Positions 49,577-59,750 are shown, counted from the first letter of the stretch. The stretch: DNA of 64,000 nucleotides from an uncultured Prevotellaceae bacterium (GCA_900316975.1 ONFA01000003.1:62001-126000); one strand, 5' to 3'. Notes: generated from the sequence alone by a model not told the origin. Numbers and translations: made by a program.

Positions 49577-49891
49577 ACTTATTAGTGTTAAGATGTTTCT
49601 GGGGCAAAGATACAAATAAACCATCAAAAAAAATAAAGAAATAAGATTTTTTTAATTGAGAGGATATTAGAATTAGTTTTTGATGGCATTTTTGAAAAAG
49701 AACTGCACTTTTGTAAAATATCTTAGAGAAATGGAAATATTTTTTAGGTTTGTAAAAAAAAGTGGGAGGAAATTTGTTTTCGTCTTTCATCTTTTGTAAC
49801 TTTGTGGCCGAGAATATATGATAAAGTGAGATGCCAACCTGAGAGGGTTGGTGGGATGAATCGTTTAACTTAATTAAATTCAGCGAATTGA
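49577..49891. other. AT-rich intergenic region before ftsZ
   Basis: The 315 bases between the pectate lyase and ftsZ are AT-rich with runs of A and T. No gene is seen. The right part holds the ftsZ promoter at 49773-49804 and an 88-base leader with no evident structure beyond a GAGAGGGTTGG-type short repeat. Confidence 0.6.
49773..49804 (+). promoter_or_regulatory. Promoter of ftsZ
   Basis: TTTG at 49773-49776 and TAACTTTG at 49797-49804 are 20 bases apart, an excellent match to the Bacteroidetes consensus. It shows that ftsZ is transcribed independently here. Confidence 0.8.
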
Positions 49892-51229
49892 ATGGAAGAG
49901 AATGCTGGCAGAGTGCAGGAGCAGCGTGTGTCCTGTACTGGTGGGCAGATTGGCTCACCTAAGGAGGATGAGTTGCCTCCTTTCAACTTTCCCATTGAGG
50001 ACAAGTCGGAGAGAATTATCAAAGTGATTGGCGTTGGTGGCGGCGGCGGTAATGCTGTGCAGCACATGTGGGAAGTGGGCGTGAAGAACGTCAACTTCGT
50101 CGTGGTCAATACGGACAGTCAGGTACTGGTGCCCAACAAGGTGCCCAACAAGATTCAGTTGGGTGATGGCTTGGGTGCTGGCGGTGACCCTGAGGTGGGG
50201 CGGAAAAAGGCAGAGGAGAGTATTGAGGACATCAAGGCGATGCTGGAGGGTGGTACCAAGATGGTGTTTGTCACGGCAGGTTTGGGTGGTGGCACAGGAA
50301 CGGGAGCCGCTCCTGTGATTGCTCGTGTGGCAAAGGAAATGGGCATCCTGACGGTGGGTGTGGTGACGTTGCCGTTCTTGATGGAACGTCCCAAGCGTAT
50401 CAACATAGCCTTGAAGGGATTGGAGGCGATGAGGAAGTGTGTGGATTCGCTGATTGTGATTAACAATGAGAAGTTGCTGGAGGATGAGCGTTATGTGGAG
50501 ATGGATTGGGATGAGGGGATGCAGAAGGCGGATGAGGTGCTGACCATTGCTACGAAGACGATTGCCGAGATTATCACGGTGAGAGGTAAGGTAAACCGAG
50601 ATTTCAACGATGTGAACACGGTGATGAAAGATGGTGGGGCAGCCGTTGTATCGGTGGCGAAGGCGAGTGGTGAACAGCGCATACTGAAGGCGATGTCAGA
50701 GGCTGTGAACTCGCCGTTGATTGCCAACATGGACAAGCAGAAGACGAAACGACTATTATATATAGTATATAGTGGAAAGAAGAATCCTGCAAAGATGTCG
50801 GAACTGCGTGAAATCAATGCCTTTATGGAAGATTTTGACGAGAACATTGAGGTGCTTTGGGGACATTATCAAGATGATGAACTGGAGGACGAAATCAAAG
50901 TGGCGATAGTGGCCACTGGTTTTGACCAAGCGGACACCTCCACGGGGAATGAGGAGATGTCGGACGAGAAGCGTCTGTTGCAAAGCCTGCGTGAGAAATA
51001 CTATGCGGTGGCTCCACCTGCTGTGCAGGAGAAGAAGAATGAGGAGGAACTGCCCGTGGATGGCGTGACGCAAGAAGAGGCACCAGAAGATGAAGCGCTG
51101 TCGGACGAAGAGGATGGGGTGGATGTGTCAGAGGACAATGAGGAAAACGAAGGCGATTTTCAGTCAAAAAGAGGATCTTTCTGGTCGGCTGTCAAGGAGA
51201 AGTTGAACAGGTGGGTGGAGGAAGTGTGA
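49892..51229 (+). CDS. ftsZ: Cell division protein FtsZ (separate from other division genes)
   Basis: 445 residues. The tubulin-like GTPase core is complete: KVIGVGGGGGNAVQHM, FVVVNTDSQVL, the T4 loop VTAGLGGGTGTGAAPVI and the T7 residues in VNRDFNDVNTVM. Core segments differ from the usual Bacteroidales FtsZ (e.g. LLYIVYSGKKNPAKMSEL). The linker is acidic. The C-terminus lacks a recognisable IPxFL-type FtsA/ZipA-binding peptide and ends in an amphipathic helix (SFWSAVKEKLNRWVEEV). ftsQ and ftsA do not precede it; valS follows. It may be the single FtsZ relocated, or a second paralogue. Confidence 0.92.
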   Translation: MEENAGRVQEQRVSCTGGQIGSPKEDELPPFNFPIEDKSERIIKVIGVGGGGGNAVQHMWEVGVKNVNFVVVNTDSQVLVPNKVPNKIQLGDGLGAGGDPEVGRKKAEESIEDIKAMLEGGTKMVFVTAGLGGGTGTGAAPVIARVAKEMGILTVGVVTLPFLMERPKRINIALKGLEAMRKCVDSLIVINNEKLLEDERYVEMDWDEGMQKADEVLTIATKTIAEIITVRGKVNRDFNDVNTVMKDGGAAVVSVAKASGEQRILKAMSEAVNSPLIANMDKQKTKRLLYIVYSGKKNPAKMSELREINAFMEDFDENIEVLWGHYQDDELEDEIKVAIVATGFDQADTSTGNEEMSDEKRLLQSLREKYYAVAPPAVQEKKNEEELPVDGVTQEEAPEDEALSDEEDGVDVSEDNEENEGDFQSKRGSFWSAVKEKLNRWVEEV

Positions 51230-51300
51230 CCTTGCAATAGGCGAATAGGTGTGTTGTTGACTCCGCTGAAGGTACTTACGTTGGGAAAACTCAATTAAAA

Positions 51301-51332
51301 TTTGGTAATTCTCTCACTTAATCGTAACTTTG
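51301..51332 (+). promoter_or_regulatory. Promoter of valS
   Basis: TTTG at 51301-51304 and TAACTTTG at 51325-51332 are 20 bases apart. The ATG follows 21 bases later. Confidence 0.8.
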
Positions 51333-51353
51333 CAAGTCAAAACTTTTATACCA

Positions 51354-54104
51354 ATGGAATTAGCAAAAAATTATAATCCTTCCGAAGTGGAGGGAAAGTG
51401 GTATCAGTATTGGCTGGACCACAAACTGTTTGCCAGCAAACCCGACGGACGTGAACCCTACACGATTGTGATTCCGCCACCCAACGTGACGGGTGTGCTC
51501 CACATGGGACACATGTTGAACAACACGATTCAGGACATTCTCATCCGCAAGGCGCGCATTGATGGCAAGAATGCTTGTTGGGTGCCGGGCACAGACCATG
51601 CGTCAATCGCTACCGAGGCAAAGGTGGTGAACCGCTTGGCTGAACAGGGCATCAAGAAGCGTGACTTGACCCGTGAGGAGTTCCTGAAGCATGCGTGGGC
51701 TTGGACAGATGAGCACGGTGGCATCATCCTGAAGCAGTTGCGCCATCTGGGTGCTTCGTGCGACTGGGACAGAACGGCGTTCACAATGGACGAGAAGCGC
51801 AGCGAGAGTGTGCTGAAGGTGTTTGTTGACCTCTATAAGAAGGGCTTGATTTATCGTGGCCTTCGCATGGTGAACTGGGATCCGAAGGCACAGACAGTGC
51901 TTTCGACCGAGGAAGTGATTTACCGCGAGGAGAAGAGCCACCTGTTCCACTTGAAGTATTATGTGGCAGACCCCGAAAACCTCAAGTCGGTGGGCGGAAA
52001 GGTGTCTATCGACGAACTGGAGAAGGAGGGCAACGTCATCCATAAGGATTCGAAGGGCTACTATGCTGTAGTGGCCACCACACGTCCTGAAACCATCATG
52101 GGCGACACCGCCATGTGTGTCAATCCCAAAGACCCGAAGAACCAGTGGCTGAGAGGTCACAAGGTGATTGTGCCGCTGGTGAACCGTGTCATCCCAGTGA
52201 TTGAAGACCGTTATGTGGATATAGAGTTTGGTACGGGTTGTTTGAAGGTGACACCTGCTCACGATGTGAACGACTACGCATTGGGCAAGACACACAATCT
52301 CGACATCATCGACATCTTTAACCCTGATGGAACCCTCTCGGAGGAGGCTGGTCTCTATGTGGGTCAAGACCGCATGGAGGTGCGCAAGCAGATTGCCATC
52401 GACTTGCAAGCGGCTGGCTTGATGGAGAAGATTGAGGACTATGACAATAAGGTGGGCTACTCGGAGCGCAACCAAGACACCGCTGTGGAACCTCGTCTGT
52501 GCAAGCAGTGGTTCCTCTCGATGAAGCACTTTGCCGACATCGCTCTGCCTCCTGTGCTGGAAGGAAAGATTAAGTTCTATCCGACCAAATATGTGAACAC
52601 CTACCGCAACTGGATGGAGAACATTCAGGACTGGTGCATCAGCCGCCAACTCTGGTGGGGACACCGCATCCCGGCCTACTTCCTGCCCACTGCTGAGGGT
52701 GAGGAAGAGAAGTATGTGGTGGCTCTGACTCCTGAAGAGGCATTGGAAGAAGCCAAGAAGATGCCAGGTTATGAGAACATCACCATCGACCAGCTGCGTC
52801 ACGACGAGGATGCACTCGACACGTGGTTCTCTTCATGGCTCTGGCCTATCTCTCTCTTCGACGGCATCAACAATCCCGGCAACGAGGAAATCAACTACTA
52901 TTATCCCACTTGCGACCTTGTGACCGCTCCCGATATCATCTTCTTCTGGGTGGCACGCATGATTATGGCGGGTGAGGAATATATGAAAGATGTGCCTTTC
53001 CGCAACGTGTATTTCACGGGTGTGGTGCGCGACAAACTGGGTCGCAAGATGTCGAAGTCACTCGGCAACTCGCCCGACCCGCTGGGACTTATCGACAAGT
53101 ATGGCGCCGATGGTGTGCGTATGGGCATGCTGCTTTCTGCTCCGGCAGGCAACGACATTCTTTTCGACGAGCAACTCTGTCAGCAAGGTGCCGCCTTCTG
53201 CAACAAGATCTGGAACGCATTCCGTCTGGTGCAGGGTTGGGAAGTGAAGAACGACCTTGAGCAGCCAGCCGAGAACAAGAAAACCATTGCATGGATGGAG
53301 GCTGTCATCAAGACGGCATTGGCCGACATCAACAACCTCTATTCACGCTATCGTCTGAACGAAGCCCTCATGGCTGTCTTCAAACTCTTCACCGACGAGT
53401 TCTCTGGCTGGTATCTGGAGATGATTAAGCCTGCTTATCAGGCACCTATCGATGCCGAGACCTATAAGGCAACGCTCCTGTTCTTCGAGCAGCTGATGAA
53501 GATGATTCATCCCTTCATGCCGTTCATCACCGAAGAGTTGTATCAGCATATTGCAGAGCGCAAGGAGGGTGAAAGCATCATGATTGACCCACTCATCCTC
53601 GATGCACCGGATGAGGCAGATGCACGTCTCATTGCTCAGTATGAAGAGGCAAAGCAGGTGATTTCGGGTGTGCGTGCGGTGCGTCAGAGCAAGAACATCT
53701 CGCCACGCGAACCGCTCACATTGGAAGTGGTTCTCAGCGGAACTGATGACCGCAATGTGACGAAGTGCCCTGCACTTGGCCCTATCATCAAGAAGATGGC
53801 TTCGTTGGCCGACATTCAGTATGTGCAGGCAAAGAGTGACGGCACTTCCACCTTCCTGATTGGCACGACCGAATATGCGGTGCAGTTGGGCAACCTCATC
53901 GACACTGAGGCCGAGCTTGCCAAGATGGAGGCAGAACTGAAATACTTGCAGGGCTTCTTGGTGGGTGTGCAGAAGAAACTCAGCAATGAGCGTTTCGTTG
54001 CCAACGCACCTGCTCAGGTGGTGGAACTCGAACGCAAGAAGCAGAGCGATGCCGAAACGAAGATTGCCGCTTTGACGGAGAATATCGCGAAACTGAAAAA
54101 ATAA
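51354..54104 (+). CDS. valS: Valyl-tRNA synthetase
   Basis: 916 residues from ATG 51354 ([20 protein letters not shown]). Class I motifs are both present: HMGH in [21 protein letters not shown] and KMSKS in [18 protein letters not shown]. The editing CP1 domain ([16 protein letters not shown]) lies between. The C-terminal coiled coil typical of ValRS is visible ([23 protein letters not shown]). It charges tRNA-Val in the cytoplasm. It follows ftsZ but has its own promoter. Confidence 0.98.
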   Translation: MELAKNYNPSEVEGKWYQYWLDHKLFASKPDGREPYTIVIPPPNVTGVLHMGHMLNNTIQDILIRKARIDGKNACWVPGTDHASIATEAKVVNRLAEQGIKKRDLTREEFLKHAWAWTDEHGGIILKQLRHLGASCDWDRTAFTMDEKRSESVLKVFVDLYKKGLIYRGLRMVNWDPKAQTVLSTEEVIYREEKSHLFHLKYYVADPENLKSVGGKVSIDELEKEGNVIHKDSKGYYAVVATTRPETIMGDTAMCVNPKDPKNQWLRGHKVIVPLVNRVIPVIEDRYVDIEFGTGCLKVTPAHDVNDYALGKTHNLDIIDIFNPDGTLSEEAGLYVGQDRMEVRKQIAIDLQAAGLMEKIEDYDNKVGYSERNQDTAVEPRLCKQWFLSMKHFADIALPPVLEGKIKFYPTKYVNTYRNWMENIQDWCISRQLWWGHRIPAYFLPTAEGEEEKYVVALTPEEALEEAKKMPGYENITIDQLRHDEDALDTWFSSWLWPISLFDGINNPGNEEINYYYPTCDLVTAPDIIFFWVARMIMAGEEYMKDVPFRNVYFTGVVRDKLGRKMSKSLGNSPDPLGLIDKYGADGVRMGMLLSAPAGNDILFDEQLCQQGAAFCNKIWNAFRLVQGWEVKNDLEQPAENKKTIAWMEAVIKTALADINNLYSRYRLNEALMAVFKLFTDEFSGWYLEMIKPAYQAPIDAETYKATLLFFEQLMKMIHPFMPFITEELYQHIAERKEGESIMIDPLILDAPDEADARLIAQYEEAKQVISGVRAVRQSKNISPREPLTLEVVLSGTDDRNVTKCPALGPIIKKMASLADIQYVQAKSDGTSTFLIGTTEYAVQLGNLIDTEAELAKMEAELKYLQGFLVGVQKKLSNERFVANAPAQVVELERKKQSDAETKIAALTENIAKLKK

Positions 54105-54125
54105 GGTTCAAGGAAATATCAAAAG

Positions 54126-54159
54126 AAAGCCGCTTGTCATTGCTGATAAGCGGCTTTTT
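54126..54159. terminator. Terminator of valS
   Basis: AAAGCCGCTT (54126-54135) pairs with AAGCGGCTTT (54148-54157) followed by TTTG. It may serve both valS and the convergent GIN-domain gene. Confidence 0.8.
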
Positions 54160-54198
54160 GTGTAATGATAAATTCGTATAATGCGATGTCTTGTTGCC

Positions 54199-54933
54199 TC
54201 AGAAACTAGTCAATTCATTAATGAGGTTCAAGTCTTGAGGATTCTTAATTGCCACATTTTGGGCTTTCCCAGTCAGTTTCATTTTTTGTTTGCCGTCATT
54301 GATGACTACAAGGTTTTTCACGTTGATGTTTGCATTGATGTTGGCGGAACTGCGTGAGTAGATGGTGGCATCCTCAGCATGGAGGTCGGTGAGGGTGATG
54401 TCGCCAATGTCAGTTGATTGCAGATTGAAGGTGGTGCATTCTACTTTCCCGATATTCATCTTTCCTGTGCTGAGCACACCCAGTTGCAGGTCTTCCGTCC
54501 GCCATGTAGCTTCGCTTTCGAAACTGCCGTTTCCGCAAACGCTGACACACTTCAGATTGGGGGCTGACACATATAGTTTGATGTTGCTGGTGCTGCCAAA
54601 TTTGTTGAAGTCTGTGTTGTTGTCGGTTTGAACATTGACGGTGAGCACGTTGCTGTCAAACTCTGTGACGAGATAGTTCAGCAGGGCACTGTCTCCTTCT
54701 GCGTCAATGCTGTAATTCCCTTGTGTGTAGATGATGTCCACACTGCCGAGATTTGTGATGTAACTGAAATCGAAAGGAATGCTGATGTGTTTCTTGATGA
54801 TGTTCAGTTCACGTGTTGCAGGCTTTTCGGATTTGGTGGTTGAATTCTGTCCATCTGCTTTCGGAGCGGAAGATTGGCGACATGACCCCAGCAGGAGCAG
54901 TGACGCAAGTGTGATGATGAATCCGTATTTCAT
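54199..54933 (-). CDS. GIN-domain (DUF2807) lipoprotein
   Basis: 244 residues from ATG 54933 (MKYGFIITLASLLLLGSCRQ), with a lipobox at LLGSC. The mature part is a right-handed parallel beta-helix of the GIN/DUF2807 type: FSYITNLGSVDIIYTQGNYSI, LKCVSVCGNGSFESE and QSTDIGDITLTDLHAEDATIYSRSSANINANINV. Such proteins are widespread in Bacteroidetes outer membranes with unknown function. It is convergent to valS and divergent from the SlyD-like gene; a -7 box TACCTTTG lies on its strand at 54958-54965. Confidence 0.87.
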   Translation of the reverse strand: MKYGFIITLASLLLLGSCRQSSAPKADGQNSTTKSEKPATRELNIIKKHISIPFDFSYITNLGSVDIIYTQGNYSIDAEGDSALLNYLVTEFDSNVLTVNVQTDNNTDFNKFGSTSNIKLYVSAPNLKCVSVCGNGSFESEATWRTEDLQLGVLSTGKMNIGKVECTTFNLQSTDIGDITLTDLHAEDATIYSRSSANINANINVKNLVVINDGKQKMKLTGKAQNVAIKNPQDLNLINELTSF

Positions 54934-54957
54934 AAGTTCTCTTTTTATTTTTCGTTG

Positions 54958-55017
54958 CAAAGGTAATAAATAAAATTGAGAATTATTTTGTTCTTCACAT
55001 GATTTGTACTACCTTTG
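54958..55017. promoter_or_regulatory. Divergent promoters of the GIN-lipoprotein and SlyD-like genes
   Basis: On the plus strand TTTG at 54987-54990 and TACCTTTG at 55010-55017 are 19 bases apart and drive the SlyD-like gene. On the minus strand TACCTTTG occupies 54958-54965. Confidence 0.7.
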
Positions 55018-55056
55018 CAATCTCAAAGTGTATTATATTATTTCAATTTCATTTTT

Positions 55057-55629
55057 ATGGAGATAGACAACAAGTATATCACACTCGCATACAGACTCTA
55101 CACGATAGAGGATGGCGAAGAAGATGAAGAACCAGTTGAAGTGGCGAATCGCCGTCACCCTTTCCAATTTATCAGTGGACTGGGCTTGGTGCTTGCTAAG
55201 TTTGAGGAGAATGTGCGCGATCTTGCGCGTGGCGATGAATTTGATTTCGTCATCCCTTGTGCAGATGCCTATGGCGAATTTAATGACGAACTGATGTTTG
55301 ATGTACCTGAAACCGTTTTCATGGTTGATGGGAAGATAGATTTCAACTATATTCACGAAGGTGCAGTCGTGCCCATGATGGGTGAAGATGGCAGTCGTTT
55401 CAATGCTACCATCATCGAAATCAAGAAAGATGCTGTGACCATAGACCTGAACCATCCACGTGCAGGACAAGACCTTCACTTCAAGGGACACGTCATAGAG
55501 TCGCGTCCTGCCACTAATGAGGAAATTTCGGAGACACTCAATGCCACAAGTGAATGTGCTGGATGTGGTGGTGGATGTGAAGGCGGATGTGGTGGCTGCA
55601 ATGGCGGTGGATGTGGAGGATGCTCATGA
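55057..55629 (+). CDS. SlyD-like FKBP peptidyl-prolyl isomerase with Cys/Gly-rich tail
   Basis: 190 residues from ATG 55057 ([16 protein letters not shown]). The FKBP core and the inserted IF chaperone domain are recognisable ([80 protein letters not shown]). The usual SlyD C-terminus is His-rich and binds nickel; here the last 26 residues instead hold seven cysteines spaced by glycines ([20 protein letters not shown] and CGGCS). This suggests a different metal preference. The stop overlaps the aroC start by 4 bases. Confidence 0.88.
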   Translation: MEIDNKYITLAYRLYTIEDGEEDEEPVEVANRRHPFQFISGLGLVLAKFEENVRDLARGDEFDFVIPCADAYGEFNDELMFDVPETVFMVDGKIDFNYIHEGAVVPMMGEDGSRFNATIIEIKKDAVTIDLNHPRAGQDLHFKGHVIESRPATNEEISETLNATSECAGCGGGCEGGCGGCNGGGCGGCS

Positions 55630-56705
55630 TGAGGAACACGTTTGGACATCTATTTACACTGTCCACTTTTGGCGAAAGTCATGGTGCAGGTATCGGTGGA
55701 GTGGTGGACGGAATGCCGGCTGGCATACCTGTTGACCTCGACTTCATTCAGGCTGAACTGGATCGCCGTCGTCCTGGACAGAGCCGCATCACTACAGGGC
55801 GTCAGGAAGGCGACCGTGTAGAAATCTTGTCCGGGGTATTCGATGGCAAAACGACAGGGTGTCCTATCGGATTCCTCGTGCGCAACACCAACCAGCATTC
55901 TGGTGACTACGAGAATGTGCGCGAAGTCTATCGTCCGTCTCATGCCGACTACACTTACACGCAGAAATATGGGTTGCGTGATCATCGGGGGGGGGGACGT
56001 TCCTCGGCACGTGAAACGATTTCTCGTTGTGTGGGAGGTGCTTTGGCAAAATTGGCATTGCGTCAGTTGGGCATCAGTGTCATTGCCTATACTTCACAGG
56101 TTGGTGACATCGGTATTGATCGTGACTATCAGAAATACGATTTCTCAGAGATAGAAAGAAACCCTGTCCGTTGTCCTGACCCGGAGGTTGCACAACAGAT
56201 GGAACGACTCATCCTCAGCGTGAAGGCTGACGGCGACACCATCGGTGGCATCATCACTTGTGTCATTCAAGGATGTCCTGCTGGATTAGGTGAACCTGCC
56301 TTCTCCAAACTGCACGCTGACCTTGGTGCTGCCATGTTGGGAATCAATGCCGTGAAGGGCTTCGAATATGGTGAGGGATTTAGTGGAGTGGGGCAGAAAG
56401 GCTCTGAACAGAATGACCTTTTTTATAATGATGGGGGTCGTATCAGCACCCGCACCAACCATTCCGGTGGCATCCAGGGTGGCATCTCTAATGGGCAGGA
56501 TATCTACTTCCGTGTCCTCTTTAAGCCTGTTGCCACTCAGTTACGTCCACAATCCACTGTGAATAAGGATGGTGATGAAATCACCCTCGAAGTGAAAGGA
56601 CGGCATGACCCTTGTGTGCTCCCACGCGCTGTGCCCGTGGTGGAGGCGATGGCTGCCATGACCATCCTTGATCATTATTTACTGAATAAAACGGTAAGGA
56701 TGTGA
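55626..56705 (+). CDS. aroC: Chorismate synthase
   Basis: 359 residues from ATG 55626 ([20 protein letters not shown]), which overlaps the SlyD-like stop (ATGA). The last step of the shikimate pathway, using FMN. The three family signatures are present: [33 protein letters not shown] and the C-terminal [18 protein letters not shown]. An earlier in-frame ATG at 55587 lies within the SlyD coding region and is rejected. The active-site motif is encoded by a run of ten G bases (55987-55996). Confidence 0.97.
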   Translation: MMRNTFGHLFTLSTFGESHGAGIGGVVDGMPAGIPVDLDFIQAELDRRRPGQSRITTGRQEGDRVEILSGVFDGKTTGCPIGFLVRNTNQHSGDYENVREVYRPSHADYTYTQKYGLRDHRGGGRSSARETISRCVGGALAKLALRQLGISVIAYTSQVGDIGIDRDYQKYDFSEIERNPVRCPDPEVAQQMERLILSVKADGDTIGGIITCVIQGCPAGLGEPAFSKLHADLGAAMLGINAVKGFEYGEGFSGVGQKGSEQNDLFYNDGGRISTRTNHSGGIQGGISNGQDIYFRVLFKPVATQLRPQSTVNKDGDEITLEVKGRHDPCVLPRAVPVVEAMAAMTILDHYLLNKTVRM

Positions 56706-56774
56706 TGATGTCGTTAACATGTCATTATGTTATCACGATATCTTATCATCTCGAAAATTCAAAATATCACGACC

Positions 56775-57197
56775 ATGAATAAAGTAATGCTGATAGGCAA
56801 TGTGGGTGCTGACCCACAGGTGAAATATCTTGACCAAGGTGTGTGTGTGGCTCAAGTGCGTCTTGCCACCACCGAACGTGGCTACACGCTTCAGAATGGC
56901 ACTCAGGTGCCTGATCGTACAGAATGGCATACCTGTATCTTCTGGCGAAAGATGGGTGAAACAGTCGAGAAGTATGTACACAAAGGCGACAAACTTTATG
57001 TGGAAGGAAAGATTCAGTCACGTGATTGGACAGACCGTCAGGGCATCAGTCGCAAAACTGTCGAAATTATGGTGGACAACATGGAGTTGCTATCTCCGAA
57101 GCCAGCCGGACAATCCGCAGTCCCACATTCAGCCCCTTCTCAGCCAGACACCCCACCTGCTGCTACCCCTTCCGAGAACGGCGACTACCCCTTTTAA
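56775..57197 (+). CDS. ssb: Single-stranded DNA-binding protein
   Basis: 140 residues from ATG 56775 (MNKVMLIGNVGADPQVKYL). The OB-fold core reads VAQVRLATTERGYTLQNGTQVPDRTEWHTCIFW and KLYVEGKIQSRDWTDRQG. The C-terminus ends with the acidic-aromatic tip ENGDYPF, used to recruit DNA-repair partners. It is followed closely by kdsA. Confidence 0.95.
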   Translation: MNKVMLIGNVGADPQVKYLDQGVCVAQVRLATTERGYTLQNGTQVPDRTEWHTCIFWRKMGETVEKYVHKGDKLYVEGKIQSRDWTDRQGISRKTVEIMVDNMELLSPKPAGQSAVPHSAPSQPDTPPAATPSENGDYPF

Positions 57198-57245
57198 TAC
57201 TCTTTCTGCTGACGATCATTTTTTAATTATCAATTTTCGATTAAC

Positions 57246-58001
57246 ATGACTCCCACCATTATAGCAGGTCCATGCGTCATCGAGTCAATGGAATGTCTCG
57301 AAGAGGTCGCTCAAGAATTGGTGCGACTTAACGAAAAGTACGACCTTGACATCATTTTCAAATCTTCCTTTGACAAGGCAAACCGTACTTCCATTCATTC
57401 CTATCGTGGCCCAGGGCTTGAAAAAGGCATACAGATGCTTGCTGATATTAAGGAGAAATACGGACTTCGCATTCTCACCGACATCCACGAGAGTTATCAG
57501 GCACAACCTGTTGGCGAAGTGGTGGACGTGTTGCAGATACCAGCATTTCTTTGCAGACAAACAGATCTCCTTGTAGCAGCGGCACGTACGGGTCGTATCG
57601 TCAATATCAAAAAGGCACAATTCCTTTCGGGTATGGATATGGAGTTTCCTGTGCAGAAAGTGCGTGAGAGCGGAAATGACAACGTATGGCTGACTGAACG
57701 TGGCAACATCTACGGCTACAATAACCTTGCTGTTGATTTCCGCAACATCGCCGACATGCACCGTTTCACCGACACTGTTATCATGGATTGCACCCATTCC
57801 GTTCAGCGTCCTGGTGCAGCTGGAGGCAAAACTGGAGGTAACCGTGAGTTTGTTCCTGCTATGGCATTGGCAGCCAAAGCCTTCGGAGCCAACGGCTACT
57901 TTTTTGAGGTGCATCCCGATCCAGACAATGCTCTTTCTGATGGACCTAACATGCTCTATTTGAACGACCTTGACCGTGTGATTGCAAGTCTATTGGATTG
58001 A
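57246..58001 (+). CDS. kdsA: 3-deoxy-8-phosphooctulonate synthase
   Basis: 251 residues. It condenses arabinose 5-phosphate with phosphoenolpyruvate to Kdo-8-P for lipopolysaccharide. The motifs are IIAGPCVIESMECLEEVA, FKSSFDKANRTSIHSYRGPG, LTDIHES, IPAFLCRQTDLLVAAA and VQRPGAAGGKTGGNREF. It is 31 bases before the kdsD gene, which makes its substrate. Confidence 0.97.
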   Translation: MTPTIIAGPCVIESMECLEEVAQELVRLNEKYDLDIIFKSSFDKANRTSIHSYRGPGLEKGIQMLADIKEKYGLRILTDIHESYQAQPVGEVVDVLQIPAFLCRQTDLLVAAARTGRIVNIKKAQFLSGMDMEFPVQKVRESGNDNVWLTERGNIYGYNNLAVDFRNIADMHRFTDTVIMDCTHSVQRPGAAGGKTGGNREFVPAMALAAKAFGANGYFFEVHPDPDNALSDGPNMLYLNDLDRVIASLLD

Positions 58002-58032
58002 GATGCCCCGAAAACGAACGACAAACTAACAG

Positions 58033-58986
58033 ATGAATCCTATGAATTCAAAAATATATGCAGAGCGTTGTTTACGTGATGAAGCACAGGCTTTGCTCGA
58101 CCTCATTCCACAATTAGATAACAACTTCGAGCAGGTGGTTGACCTCATCCATCACTGCACGGGGCATGTGGTCGTGACAGGAGTGGGTAAGTCTGGTCAT
58201 GTGGGAGCCAAGATTGCTGCTACCCTTGCATCGACTGGTACGCCTGCCATTTACTTGAATGCCCTTGATGCCTTGCATGGCGATCTCGGCATGATTATGA
58301 ACAATGACATCCTCTTCATGATTAGCAATTCAGGCAATACCGATGAACTTTTACGTATCATAGCCTCGCTTGAAGACCGTCATATTCCAATCGTTTCCAT
58401 GACAGGTGAATCCGACTCCTTGCTGGCGCAACATTCCACATACCATATTTTGTGTAGTGTGGAGCGTGAAGCATGTCCTCTCAACCTTGCTCCCACCTCC
58501 AGCACTACCGCTGCGATGGCGATGGGCGATGCACTTGCTTGTGCCTTGATGGAGGTGCGTAAGTTTCGTGCAAAGGATTTTGCCCAGTTCCATCCTGGAG
58601 GTTCGCTTGGACGTAAACTTCTTGTCAGGGTGAAGGATGTGATGTACACCGACAATTTCCCCATTGTTCCGCCTGCCATGCGCCTATCTGATGCCCTTAT
58701 CATCATCAGTGGTGGCAAACTTGGCTTGGGTGTCGTGATGGAAGGCGATGAAATTCTTGGTATAATCACCGATGGTGACATCCGCCGTGCTGTCGAGGGT
58801 GCCCGTGAAAATTTCATCAATCTGCCTGTCAGCGAGGCCATGACTCGCACCCCAAAGACAATTTCGCCCGAAACGAAACTCACCACTATTCAGCAAATGT
58901 TCCGCAACCACAAGATACATGCCCTTCTCGTTACAGACCATGGCAAACTTGTTGGTATTGTTGATTACTTTGCTATCATGAATTAA
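58033..58986 (+). CDS. kdsD: Arabinose-5-phosphate isomerase
   Basis: 317 residues. It isomerises ribulose 5-phosphate to arabinose 5-phosphate, the KdsA substrate; the two genes are adjacent. The N-terminal SIS domain shows VVVTGVGKSGHVGAKIAATLASTGTPAIYL, GDLGMIMNNDILFMISNSGNTDELL and the active-site LAPTSSTTAAMAMGDALA. Two CBS domains fill the C-terminal half (IVPPAMRLSDALIIIS and ISPETKLTTIQQMFRNH). A bidirectional terminator follows. Confidence 0.96.
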   Translation: MNPMNSKIYAERCLRDEAQALLDLIPQLDNNFEQVVDLIHHCTGHVVVTGVGKSGHVGAKIAATLASTGTPAIYLNALDALHGDLGMIMNNDILFMISNSGNTDELLRIIASLEDRHIPIVSMTGESDSLLAQHSTYHILCSVEREACPLNLAPTSSTTAAMAMGDALACALMEVRKFRAKDFAQFHPGGSLGRKLLVRVKDVMYTDNFPIVPPAMRLSDALIIISGGKLGLGVVMEGDEILGIITDGDIRRAVEGARENFINLPVSEAMTRTPKTISPETKLTTIQQMFRNHKIHALLVTDHGKLVGIVDYFAIMN

Positions 58987-59062
58987 TCTCTGTTGCGCTC
59001 TATTATTGACTATCGGGTTATGACAACAGCATTTGCTCATCTTGCCCTTTGGGGATAAAGTA

Positions 59063-59097
59063 AAAAGCCTTGCATCGTAGCGTGATGCAAGGCTTTT
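59063..59097. terminator. Bidirectional terminator
   Basis: AAAAGCCTTGCATC (59063-59076) and GATGCAAGGCTTTT (59084-59097) form a perfect 14-bp stem between convergent kdsD and the lipoprotein gene. Confidence 0.85.
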
Positions 59098-59126
59098 CTT
59101 TTATTGTTGTGAAATGTAGTTGTTGC

Positions 59127-59750
59127 TTATTGATTCTTTTCCACGTATTCCAGCATCTCGATGAGGAGATCCTGACTGTTGTCGCCCACTTCTTCCCAAG
59201 AGTTGATGCGCCACTGGTCACCTTCCCAATCGAGAGCGAGAACAGTGTGCATCCATTGTTCGCCACAAGCCAAGTCAAAGGTGGCAGTTGCCATGTTGCC
59301 AGTGGTGAGTTCCACCTTGATATTCTTTGGGGTGAGGGGAGTGCCGAGACCATAAGTCCAACGAATCTCATCATTGTAGAAACGCTGTTGGTCAAGAGGT
59401 TTCTTCGCATTGATGGCGCGTACCTGCTGGAGCGTCTCGTTCCAGTATTGAGTGCAGTACATGGCATCGAGGTCAATATTGTTCTCCAGTCCGTCTTCGC
59501 TGGGCGTGAAGGCGCGGCTGACATCGGCATAAATCTTTTTGATTTGTGCGGCTACAGCCTCTTCTGTCCATTGATCATCGGGAGCGATACCCTCAGGACC
59601 GTCTGCCTGCATGGTGTCGGTTGGATGGAATGCGATACTGTCAGTAAGGCTGTCTGTTTTGACTTCGTTGCTGTTGCCTGTCTTGTTGCCGCAGGATGCC
59701 ATCGACAGAACTGCAAGAACGGCAAGGATAGTAAAAAGTGGCTTTCTCAT
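59127..59750 (-). CDS. Conserved lipoprotein of unknown function
   Basis: 207 residues from ATG 59750 (MRKPLFTILAVLAVLSMASC), with lipobox SMASC. The mature portion has an acidic linker, then a helical region (WTEEAVAAQIKKIYADVSRAF) and a beta-rich NTF2-like C-terminal half (IKVELTTGNMATATFDLACGEQWM, VLALDWEGDQWRINSWEEVG). This layout resembles Bacteroidales DUF3828-type lipoproteins, but I cannot name the family. It lies downstream of pheS on the same strand with a gap of about 75 bases. Confidence 0.8.
   Translation of the reverse strand: MRKPLFTILAVLAVLSMASCGNKTGNSNEVKTDSLTDSIAFHPTDTMQADGPEGIAPDDQWTEEAVAAQIKKIYADVSRAFTPSEDGLENNIDLDAMYCTQYWNETLQQVRAINAKKPLDQQRFYNDEIRWTYGLGTPLTPKNIKVELTTGNMATATFDLACGEQWMHTVLALDWEGDQWRINSWEEVGDNSQDLLIEMLEYVEKNQ

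Noticed and set aside
51603-52802. 399-codon minus-strand open frame opposite valS
   Set aside because: Antisense to a canonical tRNA synthetase, with no family pattern.
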